Shown here: positions 36,462 to 46,427 of the stretch, piece after piece
Numbering within the stretch: position 1 is the stretch's first letter
Layout of the letters: each line of letters begins with the position of its first letter
Program-made: the position numbers and the translations under genes
The notes under the pieces: generated by a model
What the model saw: the letters and a program-made list of their open reading frames with translations, nothing else
Told to the model about the DNA's origin: nothing
Databases searched by the model: none
Assembly (NCBI RefSeq): GCF_000153705.1
Contig: NZ_DS022272.1
Span: 1 to 64,000 of the forward strand
DNA length: 64,000 bases
Origin: Fulvimarina pelagi HTCC2506
GTDB taxonomy: Bacteria > Pseudomonadota > Alphaproteobacteria > Rhizobiales > Rhizobiaceae
Reading direction: 5' to 3'

Positions 36462-38375
36462 TCAGCGCATGCCGGCTGCACGGCGGCGATAGGTAGATTG
36501 AACACCCGGGCCTTCGTCCTCGAAGAGGGCGGCAAGTTGTTCAGTCATCGCGCCTGCGAGTTCCTCAGCATCGACGATCGTGACGGCGCGGCGATAATAG
36601 CGCGTCACATCGTGGCCAATGCCGATGGCAAGCAGCTCCACCGGCGAGCGCTGTTCGATCTCGTCTATGACTGCCCTCAGATGCCTTTCGAGGAAGTTGC
36701 CAGAATTGACGGATAGGGTCGAATCATCGACAGGCGCACCATCCGAGATCACCATCAGGATGCGGCGCTGTTCGGAGCGTTTCGAGAGCCGCGAATGGGC
36801 CCAGATCAGCGCTTCGCCGTCGATGTTCTCCTTCAGAAGGCCCTCACGCATCATCAGGCCGAGATTGCGCCGCGCCCGCCGCCAGGGTGCATCGGCGCTC
36901 TTGTAGACGATGTGGCGCAGATCGTTGAGCCGGCCGGGGCGCGGCGGCTTGCCGGCCTTGAGCCACGCTTCCCGCGACTGCCCGCCCTTCCATGCGCGCG
37001 TCGTAAACCCGAGCACTTCCACCTTCACGCCGCAGCGCTCCAGCGTGCGAGCGAGGATGTCGGCGCAGGTGGCGGCAACCGTGATGGGGCGGCCACGCAT
37101 GGATCCGGAATTGTCAATGAGAAGCGAGACGATGGTGTCGCGGAATTCGGTGTCGCGCTCCATCTTGTAGGAAAGCGACTGCATCGGATCGATAACGATG
37201 CGCGTCAGGCGGGCCGTATCCAGATAGCCTTCCTCGAGATCGAAGTCCCATGAACGGTTCTGCTGGGCCATCAGCCGGCGTTGCAGCCGGTTGGCGAGCC
37301 TGCCGACGACGCCCTGAAGCGATGTGAGCTGCTTGTCGAGGAAGCCTCGGAGGCGATCGAGCTCGGCCTCGTCGCAGAGTTCTTCCGCACCGATCTCCTC
37401 GTCGAAGGCGCGGGAATAGACCTCGTATTCTATCTTCTGGAGGGGATCGAGGTCCTTCGGCTCGGGCCTGCGGGCCTCACCGGGGGTCTCGGAGCTCTCC
37501 TCCCCTTCATCAACGACGTCGTCAGCGGTAACTTCGGAGTCTTCGGCCTCGGAGGTCTCGTCGTTCTCGCCCTCGTTCTCGGCCTCTTCGGACTGGGTGT
37601 CCTCGGAGCCGTCCTCCTTCTCGGCGCCGCCTTCCTCCTGATCGCGAACCTGATTGTCGCCCTTCTCGTCCTCGTTTTCTTCGTCGTTGTCATCCGATTG
37701 CTCGGGCTCGGCCAGTTCCTCGGCCATTTCGAGTGAGACAAGGACGTCGCGGATCGCGCGGGCAAACGCTTCCTGATTGTCCGCATGGCCGGCGAGATTG
37801 GCAAAGCGCGCGCCGACCTTTTCCTCGATCATCTCGCGCCAGACACCGACCAAGGCCTCGGCGCTCGGCGGCACCGGGCGGCCGGTCAGCGCCTCGCGCA
37901 CCATCAGAGCGACGGCGTCCTCCATCGGCGCTTCGTTGCGGTCTGTGACTTCGGTGAGGTTCGAGCGGGCGTATTTGTCCTCCAGCATGGAGGCGAGATT
38001 GTCGCCGACGCCGGGCATGGCGTTCGCACCGATCGCCTCGCAGCGAGCCTGTTCGACAGAGTCGTAGATGGCACGGGCACCCTGGCCATCGGGCGAGAGC
38101 TTGGCATGAAGTTTCGGATCGTGCCGCGCCCGGCGTAGAGCCATCGCGTCGGCGACACCGCGGGTGACTGCGACGTCATTTGTCGTCGCGCGTTTGGGCA
38201 ACTCCGGCAGACGTGCGGCATTGCCGGATAGACCAGGCCGATCAGACGAAAAGGTGACTTCGAGTTCGGCATCGCCCGCGATCGCCCGCAGGGTGTTCGC
38301 CAGCGAACGCCGGAAGGGTTCTCGATTGACCGCCTTCGTAGGGGCCGGCCGCTTGTTGTCGCCGATCTTGCTCAT
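36462..38375 (-). CDS. cobT: Cobaltochelatase subunit CobT
   Basis: 637 residues. The N-terminal domain, a long acidic linker (about 215-300, almost all Glu, Asp and Ser), and a C-terminal VWA domain with the MIDAS motif [10 protein letters not shown] are as in other CobT proteins. With CobS and CobN it inserts cobalt into hydrogenobyrinic acid a,c-diamide in aerobic vitamin B12 synthesis. Its usual partner cobS lies 2 kb away on the same strand but is separated by the opposing ade gene. cobN is not in the window. Confidence 0.94.
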   Translation of the reverse strand: MSKIGDNKRPAPTKAVNREPFRRSLANTLRAIAGDAELEVTFSSDRPGLSGNAARLPELPKRATTNDVAVTRGVADAMALRRARHDPKLHAKLSPDGQGARAIYDSVEQARCEAIGANAMPGVGDNLASMLEDKYARSNLTEVTDRNEAPMEDAVALMVREALTGRPVPPSAEALVGVWREMIEEKVGARFANLAGHADNQEAFARAIRDVLVSLEMAEELAEPEQSDDNDEENEDEKGDNQVRDQEEGGAEKEDGSEDTQSEEAENEGENDETSEAEDSEVTADDVVDEGEESSETPGEARRPEPKDLDPLQKIEYEVYSRAFDEEIGAEELCDEAELDRLRGFLDKQLTSLQGVVGRLANRLQRRLMAQQNRSWDFDLEEGYLDTARLTRIVIDPMQSLSYKMERDTEFRDTIVSLLIDNSGSMRGRPITVAATCADILARTLERCGVKVEVLGFTTRAWKGGQSREAWLKAGKPPRPGRLNDLRHIVYKSADAPWRRARRNLGLMMREGLLKENIDGEALIWAHSRLSKRSEQRRILMVISDGAPVDDSTLSVNSGNFLERHLRAVIDEIEQRSPVELLAIGIGHDVTRYYRRAVTIVDAEELAGAMTEQLAALFEDEGPGVQSTYRRRAAGMR

Positions 38376-38584
38376 GAGGTCGAGATAAGGGGTTTGTGCA
38401 GCAGCGGACAAGGGAGGCGAAGGCGGGGTGAGACGAAAAGATCGTTGCACGAAAGAGAACCAGGCGTTCGCCGAGACGGCACCCGTCCGCTTCAATTCGC
38501 GTTGCGGGCGGCATACCTTCGTGATCGCGGACCGCCTTCGCAGTCCCGGTCAGCGATGGTGTGGCAATCAGACAAGGGGCCCTC

Positions 38585-40279
38585 ATGGCACGAGACGAAC
38601 TCGAACGGCGGATCGCGCAGGCGCGGGGTGACGAACCGGCCGATCTTAAGCTTAGCGGTGGCCGGGTCTTCGATCTCGTGACCGGAACGTTCATCGAGGG
38701 CGACGTTGCGATCTGCGGTTCGCGGATCGCCGGCATCGGCGACTACGAGGCCAAGCAAGTGGTCGATGTGACCGGCCTAAAGCTCGTGCCCGGCTTCATC
38801 GACACGCATCTCCACATCGAGAGCAGCCTCGTTACGCCCTTCGAATTCGATCGGCTGGTGACGCCGCGCGGCATCACGACGGCGATCTGCGATCCGCACG
38901 AGATCGCCAACGTGATCGGGCTCGATGGTATCCGTTATTTTCAGGAGGCGAGCCGGCATCTCGTGCTGGACCTCAAGGTTCAGCTGTCGAGCTGCGTGCC
39001 GTCGACCGACATGGAGACCTCGGGCGCGCGGATCGAGGCGGCCGATCTGGCGGAGGTGAAGGGGCATCCCTCGGCGATCGGCCTTGCCGAATTCATGAAC
39101 TATCCGGGCGTGATCCACCGCGACCCGCGTGCGATGGCCAAGCTAAGGCTCTTCGAGAACGGCCATATCGACGGGCATTGCCCGCAGCTCTCGGGGCGCG
39201 ATCTCAACGCCTATATCGCGGCCGGCATCCGTACCGAGCACGAAGCGACGACCGCCGAAGAGGCTCTTGAGAAGCTGCGCAAGGGGATGCGCGTCCTCAT
39301 CCGCGAAGGCTCCGTCAGCAAGGACCTCGACGCGCTGCAGCCGGTGCTGACCGAACGCACGGCACCGTATATGTGCCTTTGCACCGATGACCGGAACCCG
39401 TTGGACATCGGCGAGCACGGCCATCTCGACTACATGATCCGCCGGCTCATCGCGCTCGGCACGCCGCCGCTCGCGGCCTATCGCGCGGCCTCGCTGTCGG
39501 CTGCCGAAGCGTTCGGTCTCAAGGATCGTGGCCTGATCTCGCCGGGCCTAAGGGCCGACATCGTTGCGCTCGACAGCTTGGAGAGCTGCCATGCGAAGCT
39601 CGTCCTGAGCGGTGGCCAGATCGTCGACCAGGCGGCCTTCGAGCGGCGTGGCACGGTTCCGCCGGTCGGGCGCGATTCGGTGAAGGCCAAGGCCGTCTCC
39701 CCAGCGGATTTCCGCGCGCCGGGCAATACGGCTGAAACCCACGTCATCGGCATCCTCGACGGAAAGATCATCACCGAACATCTTAACGAGGAGGTCGCGC
39801 CCGTCGACGGGGACAAGCGGCCCGATACGGCGCGCGACCTCGTCCGGATCGCGATCGTCGAGCGACATGGCGTCAACGGAAACATTGCAACCGGTTTCGT
39901 GCGCGGCTTCGGCCTCAAGAAGGGCGCCATTGCCTCGACCGTCTGCCACGACCACCACAATATCGCTGTTGTCGGCGCGGACTACGAGGACATGGCGCTC
40001 GCGGCGAAACGGCTTTCGGAGATTGAAGGCGGATTCGTCGTGACGGATGGCGGCAAGATCCTCGCCGAACTGGCGCTGCCGGTAGCGGGGCTCATGTCGC
40101 TCGAACCCTTCGAGGCCGTGCATGAGAGCCTCGTCGCCCTGCGGGCTGCCGCCAAGAGCCTGGGCGTCACGCTGGAGGAGCCCTTCCTGCAACTCGCCTT
40201 CCTCGCGCTTCCCGTGATCCCTGCGCTGAAGATCACCGATTGCGGTCTCGTAGACGTCGAACGCTTCGAGATCATCTGA
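38585..40279 (+). CDS. ade: Adenine deaminase
   Basis: 564 residues of the amidohydrolase fold. [19 protein letters not shown] has the two metal-binding His of family members, [11 protein letters not shown] follows, and [11 protein letters not shown] and [15 protein letters not shown] hold later metal ligands. It converts adenine to hypoxanthine and ammonia for purine salvage. It is longer than AMP-type deaminases and typical of the Mn/Fe-dependent Ade type. It is transcribed against cobT and cobS, which flank it. Confidence 0.94.
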   Translation: MARDELERRIAQARGDEPADLKLSGGRVFDLVTGTFIEGDVAICGSRIAGIGDYEAKQVVDVTGLKLVPGFIDTHLHIESSLVTPFEFDRLVTPRGITTAICDPHEIANVIGLDGIRYFQEASRHLVLDLKVQLSSCVPSTDMETSGARIEAADLAEVKGHPSAIGLAEFMNYPGVIHRDPRAMAKLRLFENGHIDGHCPQLSGRDLNAYIAAGIRTEHEATTAEEALEKLRKGMRVLIREGSVSKDLDALQPVLTERTAPYMCLCTDDRNPLDIGEHGHLDYMIRRLIALGTPPLAAYRAASLSAAEAFGLKDRGLISPGLRADIVALDSLESCHAKLVLSGGQIVDQAAFERRGTVPPVGRDSVKAKAVSPADFRAPGNTAETHVIGILDGKIITEHLNEEVAPVDGDKRPDTARDLVRIAIVERHGVNGNIATGFVRGFGLKKGAIASTVCHDHHNIAVVGADYEDMALAAKRLSEIEGGFVVTDGGKILAELALPVAGLMSLEPFEAVHESLVALRAAAKSLGVTLEEPFLQLAFLALPVIPALKITDCGLVDVERFEII

Positions 40280-40303
40280 GGTGCGCGTCGGCCGTCAGGA
40301 CGT

Positions 40304-41308
40304 CTATTCCAGCACCAGGTTCGCCGCACTGTCCGGCAAGTCCTCGCCGAAGGCACGCTGATAGAATTCGGCGACTAGGGAGCGTTCGAGGTCGTCGCAC
40401 TTGTTCAGGAAGGTCAGGCGGAAGGCCATGCCGACATCGCCGAAGATCTCGGCGTTCTCCGCCCACGTGATCACCGTACGCGGGCTCATGACCGTGGAGA
40501 GATCGCCATTGATGAAGGCCGATCGGGTAAGATCGGCGACGCGCACCATGCGCGAAACGGTCTGTCTGCCTTCATCGGTCTGCCAGTCCTTCACCTTCGA
40601 AAGGACGATCTGAACCTCATTGTCATGCGGCAGATAATTGAGCGTCGTAACGATCGACCAGCGATCCATCTGAGCCTGATTGATCTGCTGCGTGCCATGG
40701 TACAGCCCTGTCGTGTCCCCAAGGCCGACGGTATTCGCCGTCGCGAAGAGGCGGAAAGCGGGGTGCGGGCGGATCACGCGGCTCTGGTCGAGCAGGGTGA
40801 GGCGACCAGAGGACTCAAGCACACGCTGTATCACGAACATCACGTCCGGCCGGCCGGCATCGTACTCGTCGAAGACCAATGCCACGTTGTTCTGATAAGC
40901 CCAGGGCAGGATGCCGTCGCGAAATTCGGTGACCTGCATGCCGTCGCGAACGGTGATCGCATCCTTCCCGACGAGATCGATGCGGCTGACATGGCTGTCA
41001 AGATTGACGCGTACACATGGCCAGTTGAGCCGTGCCGCGACCTGCTCGATATGGGTCGACTTGCCCGTTCCGTGATAGCCCGACACCATGACGCGGCGGT
41101 TTCGCGCGAAGCCAGCGAGGATCGCGAGCGTCGTCGGCTTGTCGAAAATATAGTCGGGATCGATTTCCGGGACATGTGGATCGACCTCCGTGAAGGCCGG
41201 TACGGTGAGGTCGCTGTCGAACCCAAAGATTTCGCGTACAGAGATCGTGGTGTCCGGAAGTGGGGCCGAGTCGTCGTCGGGCACGCTTATCTTTTCCACT
41301 GCACTCAT
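40304..41308 (-). CDS. cobS: Cobaltochelatase ATPase subunit CobS
   Basis: 334 residues. The AAA+ Walker A is [10 protein letters not shown], Walker B is LVFDEYDAG, and [20 protein letters not shown] is family-specific. CobS hydrolyses ATP to drive cobalt insertion together with CobT. AGGAGG precedes the ATG at 41308; an upstream open frame of 61 codons is not conserved in character. The J-domain gene lies upstream on the same strand. Confidence 0.96.
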   Translation of the reverse strand: MSAVEKISVPDDDSAPLPDTTISVREIFGFDSDLTVPAFTEVDPHVPEIDPDYIFDKPTTLAILAGFARNRRVMVSGYHGTGKSTHIEQVAARLNWPCVRVNLDSHVSRIDLVGKDAITVRDGMQVTEFRDGILPWAYQNNVALVFDEYDAGRPDVMFVIQRVLESSGRLTLLDQSRVIRPHPAFRLFATANTVGLGDTTGLYHGTQQINQAQMDRWSIVTTLNYLPHDNEVQIVLSKVKDWQTDEGRQTVSRMVRVADLTRSAFINGDLSTVMSPRTVITWAENAEIFGDVGMAFRLTFLNKCDDLERSLVAEFYQRAFGEDLPDSAANLVLE

Positions 41309-41563
41309 CTTGCCTCCTGAAACCGGCGCGCTTCGTGGCGTTCTTGCTAGCGCTCGGCTCTTAGTCGTGTCTCGGTAATTCCGCGGCATTTCGAATATGC
41401 CGCCGATCGGGCGGCGATGAAGCCTGGCGCGAGAGCCGATGTCGTTGTCTGGAACGCAATTAACGCGTGATGCGCTCAGATGGAACCTCATCCTTGAGCG
41501 GCGTCCGCCGTTTTAGAGCTGTTCGGCTCGACATTTCTTCGCCGCGGCAGCAGAAAGCTGCCT

Positions 41564-42169
41564 CTAGCAGAAGCCGGACTGCTTCAGGAGCTTGTAGGCC
41601 TGTATCACGTCGCGCAGCCGGTCCTCATGGCCACGATCGCCGCCATTGGCGTCCGGATGAAGCTGTTTCACCAATTCCTTGTAGCGGAGCCGCACGTCCT
41701 CGCCGGTGGCGTTAGTCTGGAGATTCATCGTCTCCAGCGCCTTCTGTTCCAGTGGACGGACCCGCCGCCTTGCCGCCGTGCGTCCCTGGGCCGCATCGCC
41801 GTCGGATCCCGCCCAGTCGAAAGGCTCGCCGCGTTTGCGCCGACGATTGCGCGCTGCATTGGGCGATGACGCGTTATGGCCCATGGACCAGGTCGGACGG
41901 TGACCGGTCAGCGAATCCTTGAGATATTTGCGGATGTCATCGTCGCCGAGTCCGGAAAAGTAGTTGTAGCTCTTGTTGTACTGCCGCACGTGATCGACAC
42001 AGAAATTGAGGTATTCGCCTTCGTGGTCACGGCCCATAGGCGCTTTGTGAAGCCCCGGTTTGTCACAACCCTCCCAGGCGCATTCCGGCGTTTGGGGCTT
42101 TGCCTTGGCGCCGCCCGCACCGCGGCGCTTGACCCGGATCGTGTCGAAATATTTGGAGTCGAGTTTCAT
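41564..42169 (-). CDS. J-domain (DnaJ-family) protein
   Basis: 201 residues. The C-terminal J domain has the essential HPD (YKELVKQLHPDANGGDRG) and the segment ending VIQAYKLLKQSG. The N-terminal half contains CAWEGCDKPGLHKAP and FCVDHVRQYN, a Cys/His pattern that may bind zinc. It should stimulate DnaK on specific clients. This combination just upstream of cobS is frequent in Hyphomicrobiales, so the client may be cobaltochelatase, but that is inference. Confidence 0.9.
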   Translation of the reverse strand: MKLDSKYFDTIRVKRRGAGGAKAKPQTPECAWEGCDKPGLHKAPMGRDHEGEYLNFCVDHVRQYNKSYNYFSGLGDDDIRKYLKDSLTGHRPTWSMGHNASSPNAARNRRRKRGEPFDWAGSDGDAAQGRTAARRRVRPLEQKALETMNLQTNATGEDVRLRYKELVKQLHPDANGGDRGHEDRLRDVIQAYKLLKQSGFC

Positions 42170-42364
42170 CGCGGGGGATTATGGGGCTTTGAATGCTGAC
42201 GAACAAGAATTGACAGATTGGAAAAAGCCCGGAAGTAGAAACAGTTCGAAGCGGATCTGCCAGTCGTCGATTGCCATCGATACCGGCTCGACTTGGAGCG
42301 AAGCCGGAGACAGGTCCTTGCAGCACCCGGTGGTGCGGGCCGATGTCAGCAGGAAAGCAAGGTC

Positions 42365-42676
42365 ATGACAGTCAAATCCGCGATCGAGACGAAGCTTCGC
42401 GAACGTTTCTCCCCAGAAAGCCTGAACGTGATCGACGAGAGCCATTTGCATGCCGGCCACCATCATGCCGGCAGCGATCATCACGAAGCTTTCGACGGAA
42501 CGGGCGAAACCCATTTCCGCGTTCAGATTGTCTCTGCGGCATTCGAAGGCGAGAGCCGGCTCAACCGTCAGCGGGCGATCAACAGGCTACTTGCCGACGA
42601 ACTCAACGCGGGCGTTCATGCCCTGGCGATCGAAGCGAGAGCGCCCGGCGAGCCGGTGCGGCGTCAGGCACGCTAA
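42365..42676 (+). CDS. bolA: BolA-family protein
   Basis: 103 residues. SLNVIDESHLHAGHHHAGSD and ETHFRVQIVSAAFEG are the BolA fold with its conserved His. A His-rich loop is prominent. BolA proteins team with monothiol glutaredoxins in iron-sulfur cluster and iron-status functions. AAGG precedes the ATG. It is divergent from the J-domain gene. Confidence 0.93.
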   Translation: MTVKSAIETKLRERFSPESLNVIDESHLHAGHHHAGSDHHEAFDGTGETHFRVQIVSAAFEGESRLNRQRAINRLLADELNAGVHALAIEARAPGEPVRRQAR

Positions 42677-42715
42677 AGAAAATTCTTCGAAAAAACTCTT
42701 TCGCAACTGCGTCGC

Positions 42716-42964
42716 TCAAGCCTTTGTATTGAGGCCAAGGCGGTCCTTGCCCTGTGATCCGCGAACGCGGGAGACAATGAGCAGCCAGACCGCGCCGGAC
42801 AGCAGGATGAGCCTGATCAAGAGCCACCAGCCGCGGCCCTCGGTATAATGAAGCCGCCGGACAGCGAAGGAAAGACCGGGAAAAATTGTCGCCAAGCCCC
42901 AGATCGTTGCGAAGACGGTTCTCTGTCGCCTCTCGCTTGCCGCAAAAGGGCAGTCGTTCCAATC
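42716..42964 (-). pseudogene. Remnant of a DUF805 membrane protein (C-terminal half)
   Basis: An 82-codon open stretch has no ATG or GTG start but reads FAVRRLHYTEGRGWWLLIRL near its middle, the RRLHD..RSGWW hallmark of DUF805, followed by a membrane span and a GSQGKDRLG tail where the family has G..G.NR.G.DP. The N-terminal half expected in DUF805 is missing and a stop codon lies directly upstream. It is therefore probably a decayed gene, although a short product from an internal TTG cannot be ruled out. Confidence 0.6.
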
Positions 42965-43027
42965 TCATCGCGCCGGCTCGCTTCTCGCTCACATGCACCC
43001 GGCCGGCCGACGATTTCCACTACCGGA

Positions 43028-43918
43028 ATGGAACAGAGCCTCATGACGACCACTCGCAACCATGATCGCTTTTCCTACTCGGCCCTGCCGGATCGCCCCG
43101 TCTATGATTGGCCAAACGGCAAGCGGCTTGCCGTCTATATTGCGCTGAACGTCGAAACGTTTTCATTCGGTGAAGGCGACGGGGCGGCGCTGGCGCCGAA
43201 GCAGGACCAGCCCGACGTCCTCAACTATGCGTGGCGCGAATGGGGGAACCGGGTCGGCGTCTGGCGCATGAAGCATGTCTTCGACACCTTCGACATGCCG
43301 CTTGCTCTGCTTCCTAACTCCTGCGTCTACGAAAATTGCCCCGGTCTCATCGAAGCATTCCGCGAGCGTGGCGACGAGATCGTCGCCCATGGGCGTACGA
43401 ATGCCGAACGTCAGGGAGCGATGGGCGAAATTGATGAGAAGGCGCTCATTCGCGAGGCGAGCGATGTCTTTCGCGAGCGTGAGGGCGAGTTGCCGGCCGG
43501 CTGGCTCGCACCTTGGATTTCACAAAGTGAGGTCTCGATCGATCTCCTCAAGGAAGAGGGCTACGCATATCTTCTGGACTGGTGCCACGACGATCAGCCG
43601 GTCTGGATGACGACCCGCGACGGTGGGCGCATCCTCTCAGTGCCATACAGCCATGAGACCAACGATATTCCGGCGATTACCGCGCGCTATACTGGAGGCC
43701 ACGAATTCGCGGGCATGATCGTTGCGCAGTTCGACGAGATGCTCGAGGCGTCACAGCGAGCGCCAGCTGTGATGAGCGTCGCGCTTCACCCGTATATTTC
43801 GGGTCAGCCCTTTCGTTTAAGAGCGCTCAAGCGGGCGCTCCAACACATTGCCAATCATCGGGACGAGATTTGGCTGACACGCCCGGGCGAGATCGCCAAG
43901 GCGTTCGCGGCGCTCTGA
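43028..43918 (+). CDS. Polysaccharide deacetylase-family protein (PuuE-like)
   Basis: 296 residues. MPLALLPNSCVYENCPGLIE and GDEIVAHGRTNAERQG match the NodB-fold family that includes cofactor-independent allantoinase PuuE; the His in AHGRTN and HPYISGQPFR near the C-terminus are likely metal ligands. The substrate could be an N-acetyl or ureido compound. Starts at 43028 and 43043 are both possible. It overlaps no neighbour but sits beside the DUF805 remnant. Confidence 0.8.
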   Translation: MEQSLMTTTRNHDRFSYSALPDRPVYDWPNGKRLAVYIALNVETFSFGEGDGAALAPKQDQPDVLNYAWREWGNRVGVWRMKHVFDTFDMPLALLPNSCVYENCPGLIEAFRERGDEIVAHGRTNAERQGAMGEIDEKALIREASDVFREREGELPAGWLAPWISQSEVSIDLLKEEGYAYLLDWCHDDQPVWMTTRDGGRILSVPYSHETNDIPAITARYTGGHEFAGMIVAQFDEMLEASQRAPAVMSVALHPYISGQPFRLRALKRALQHIANHRDEIWLTRPGEIAKAFAAL

Positions 43919-43924
43919 TCTGCC

Positions 43925-45400
43925 TTACCGGCGCGGGCCGATATCGCCGCTCATCGTCCAGATCGTGGCATCCACTTTACCGCGGAGTTCGGGATACATG
44001 TCGTTGTCGAAAGTCGGCTCGAGGCCGGTTTTCTTCTGAGCGAAATAGTCTTTCGTAAGCTTCACCACAGTGCCGGACAGGAGCAGGATCGCGATAAGGT
44101 TGAGCGTCGCCATGAGGCCCATGGAGGCGTCCGCGGCGTTGAAGACCGTGCCAACCGACTCGATCGAACCCCAGATCACCATGGCGAGCGCACCGACGCG
44201 GATGATCGACATGCCGATCCTGCCGCCTGCCCCAAGAAAGGTCATCGCGTTTTCGGCATAGGAGAGGTTGCCGATGATCGAAGTGAAAGCGAAGAAGAAG
44301 ATGGCGATCGCAATGAAAGTTGCGCCCCAGTCGCCGAGATGGGCGGCGAGCGCGTTCTGGGTCAGGGTGATGCCGTCGACCTCCTGACCCGGAGTGTAAA
44401 CACCCGACAGGATTATCATCAGCGCCGTAGCGGTGCAGATCATCAGGGTGTCGATGAAAACACCAAGACCCTGAACGAGGCCCTGACTCGATGGATGATG
44501 CGGCTGCGGCGTCGCAACGGCCGCTATGTTCGGCGCCGAGCCCATTCCGGCTTCGTTGGAGAAGAGGCCCCGCTTTACGCCGTTGAGAAGGGCCGCCATC
44601 ACACCGCCGGTCACGCCTCCGGCGGCTTCTTCAAGGCCGAATGCGCTGGCGATGATCGTCCAGAGTGCGCCGGGCACCTCGGCGTAATTCACGATGCAAA
44701 TATAGAGAGCGACAAGGAGATAGGCGACCGCCATGAAGGGGACGACCACCTCTGCAACGCGGGCGATCGAGCGGATACCGCCGAAGACGATGACGCCTGC
44801 CAGCACTGCCAGCGCGATGCCGATCCAGAGGCGCCCGAAACCGAAGACTTCCTCGGTCGCACCTGCGATGGAATTGGCCTGCACGGCATTGAATATCAGG
44901 CCGAAGGAGAGGATGAGCGCGATCGAGAAGAGGGCGCCCATCCACGGCAGTCCGAGACCGCGGGCCATGTAGAAGGCGGGACCACCGCGATACTGGCCGT
45001 CCTCGTTTCGAATCTTGTACAACTGGGCGAGGGTGGACTCAGAATAGGCGGTCGCCATGCCGACAAGTGCGACCATCCACATCCAGAAGATCGCTCCCGG
45101 ACCGCCGAGGGTCAATGCGACCGCAACCCCCGCAAGGTTGCCGGTACCGACGCGTGAAGCCAGCGAGACGGTAAGTGCCTGGAGGGGCGAGATGCCCGCC
45201 TTGTCGCCGGCGCGTGAACCTTTGACGACCCTGAAGAATTCCGGAAAATGGCGGAACTGGATGAAGGCGAGGCGAGCGGTGAAGAACAGGCCGACTGCTA
45301 GAAGCCCGTAGACGAGAACATAACCCCAGAGCACGTTGTTGAGAAAATCGACGATCGCCACAAAGCCGTTCAACAATGCTTCGGGTGTGTAGTTCTCCAT
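43925..45400 (-). CDS. Sodium:alanine/glycine symporter (AGCS family)
   Basis: 491 residues with about eleven spans. SLASRVGTGNLAGVAVALTL and GPGAIFWMWMVALVGMATAY are AGCS signatures, as is RGLFSNEAGMGSAPNIAA. It couples Na+ entry to uptake of alanine or glycine. The ATG at 45400 has AAGGA nine bases upstream; one nine codons earlier lacks a site. I looked for a glycine riboswitch upstream and did not see one. Confidence 0.92.
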   Translation of the reverse strand: MENYTPEALLNGFVAIVDFLNNVLWGYVLVYGLLAVGLFFTARLAFIQFRHFPEFFRVVKGSRAGDKAGISPLQALTVSLASRVGTGNLAGVAVALTLGGPGAIFWMWMVALVGMATAYSESTLAQLYKIRNEDGQYRGGPAFYMARGLGLPWMGALFSIALILSFGLIFNAVQANSIAGATEEVFGFGRLWIGIALAVLAGVIVFGGIRSIARVAEVVVPFMAVAYLLVALYICIVNYAEVPGALWTIIASAFGLEEAAGGVTGGVMAALLNGVKRGLFSNEAGMGSAPNIAAVATPQPHHPSSQGLVQGLGVFIDTLMICTATALMIILSGVYTPGQEVDGITLTQNALAAHLGDWGATFIAIAIFFFAFTSIIGNLSYAENAMTFLGAGGRIGMSIIRVGALAMVIWGSIESVGTVFNAADASMGLMATLNLIAILLLSGTVVKLTKDYFAQKKTGLEPTFDNDMYPELRGKVDATIWTMSGDIGPRR

Positions 45401-45602
45401 CGGGCCGTGTCCTTGAGTCGAAGGCATCTGGGCCGCGCGGGACGGCCATCGTTCGGCTTAATTGAACAGGCTCGCAGGCGTCTGTCCATGGTGGCCCGCG
45501 TTTTTACCCACAGCCACGGCGCGTGCGGATGCTCGGAATCTTTCGGGGCCGATGGCTGAATCGAAACCCGCTTCAGCGGCGGGGAGCATGCTCTCAAGAC
45601 TG

Positions 45603-45636
45603 AAAAACGGGCGCGCTGCCCCTCGCAGCACGCCCG
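45603..45636 (-). terminator. Strong intrinsic terminator of a minus-strand RNA
   Basis: On the minus strand CGGGCGTGCTGC / GCAGCGCGCCCG form a 12-bp stem with one mismatch and a five-base loop, followed by TTTTT. The only sequence upstream on that strand before dsbB is the candidate RNA at 45637-45720. Confidence 0.78.
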
Positions 45637-45722
45637 CTCACGCATGTCCCCAAGGCGGAGGTTCCAATCCTCCGCAACGCACCTCTACGGTTCCCCAACC
45701 GCTCGGGTGCGTCCCTTGCCCT
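45608..45722 (-). ncRNA. Candidate structured small RNA with own terminator
   Basis: On the minus strand ACGCACC (about 45711-45705) pairs with GGTGCGT (about 45684-45678), enclosing a CGGTT/AACCG hairpin. Next comes GCGGAGG/CCTCCGC around a seven-base loop, then the terminator hairpin. The three consecutive stems and U tract look like a trans-acting sRNA of roughly 115 bases. No open frame fits. I do not recognise an Rfam family: it lacks SRP, 6S and RNase P hallmarks. The 5' end is a guess, since no clear promoter was identified. Confidence 0.55.
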
Positions 45723-45866
45723 TGTTCACTCAATATCGACCGAAATTCTTAAAGCTTCGTTAACGCATACCAACTCGTAACCATGCCGATCCTCTGATAA
45801 CGGTTCTGCGCTCTTCGGCACCTGCTGGAATGCCGGCGCCACCAGACTGCAAGGACGCCTACCGCG

Positions 45867-46400
45867 ATGCCATTCCTCACCCGGCCCACGGGCTTTCGCC
45901 AGAGTGCCGCCGCCACGATTTTGCTCATCGGAACGACGATCACTGTGGGGTCCGCTCTGCTGTTCCAATATGTCGGCGGCTATATTCCCTGCGCGCTTTG
46001 TCTGGAGCAGCGCATCCCATATTATGTCGCCATTCCGGTCGCGCTGGCAGCGATGGTCGCGGCCGGCGGCAGGGCCAAGCCGGTCCTCGTACGGGGGCTC
46101 TTGATCGGGCTCGGCCTGTTGATGCTATGGTCGCTATATCTCGCCGTCTTCCATGCCGGTGTCGAATGGGGCTATTGGCCAGGCCCGGTCGAATGCGCCA
46201 GCGCGGGCGCCGCCGGCGATCTGATGGGCGGGGACCTTCTGGCGACGATCGACGCCGTTCGCGCACCCTCGTGCGACGAGGCGGCGGGCCGGTTCCTCGG
46301 CCTTTCCTTCGCCGGCTGGAACGCGATCGCCTCCGCCATACTGGCCAGCATCGCCTTGGGCGCGAGCCGTGCCCGGGCCGACCGTTATGAAACCCGCTGA
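45867..46400 (+). CDS. dsbB: Disulfide bond formation protein B
   Basis: 177 residues with four membrane spans. The quinone-side cysteine pair is CALC (in GYIPCALCLEQRIPYY). Two more cysteines occur in the second periplasmic loop (PVECAS and APSCDEA), as in DsbB. It reoxidises DsbA using quinone. The partner dsbA is not nearby. A GST-like gene follows closely. Confidence 0.92.
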   Translation: MPFLTRPTGFRQSAAATILLIGTTITVGSALLFQYVGGYIPCALCLEQRIPYYVAIPVALAAMVAAGGRAKPVLVRGLLIGLGLLMLWSLYLAVFHAGVEWGYWPGPVECASAGAAGDLMGGDLLATIDAVRAPSCDEAAGRFLGLSFAGWNAIASAILASIALGASRARADRYETR

Positions 46401-46427
46401 ATTCGTTTCGACTGGAGTGCGTCGCCG

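Noticed and set aside
45401-45602. Glycine riboswitch before the AGCS symporter
   Set aside because: Searched for its conserved elements by eye and did not find them.
45654-45690. tRNA T-arm-like sequence on the plus strand (GGAGG, TTCCAAT, CCTCC)
   Set aside because: No matching acceptor or anticodon arm upstream and no encoded CCA; the stem belongs to the minus-strand structured RNA.
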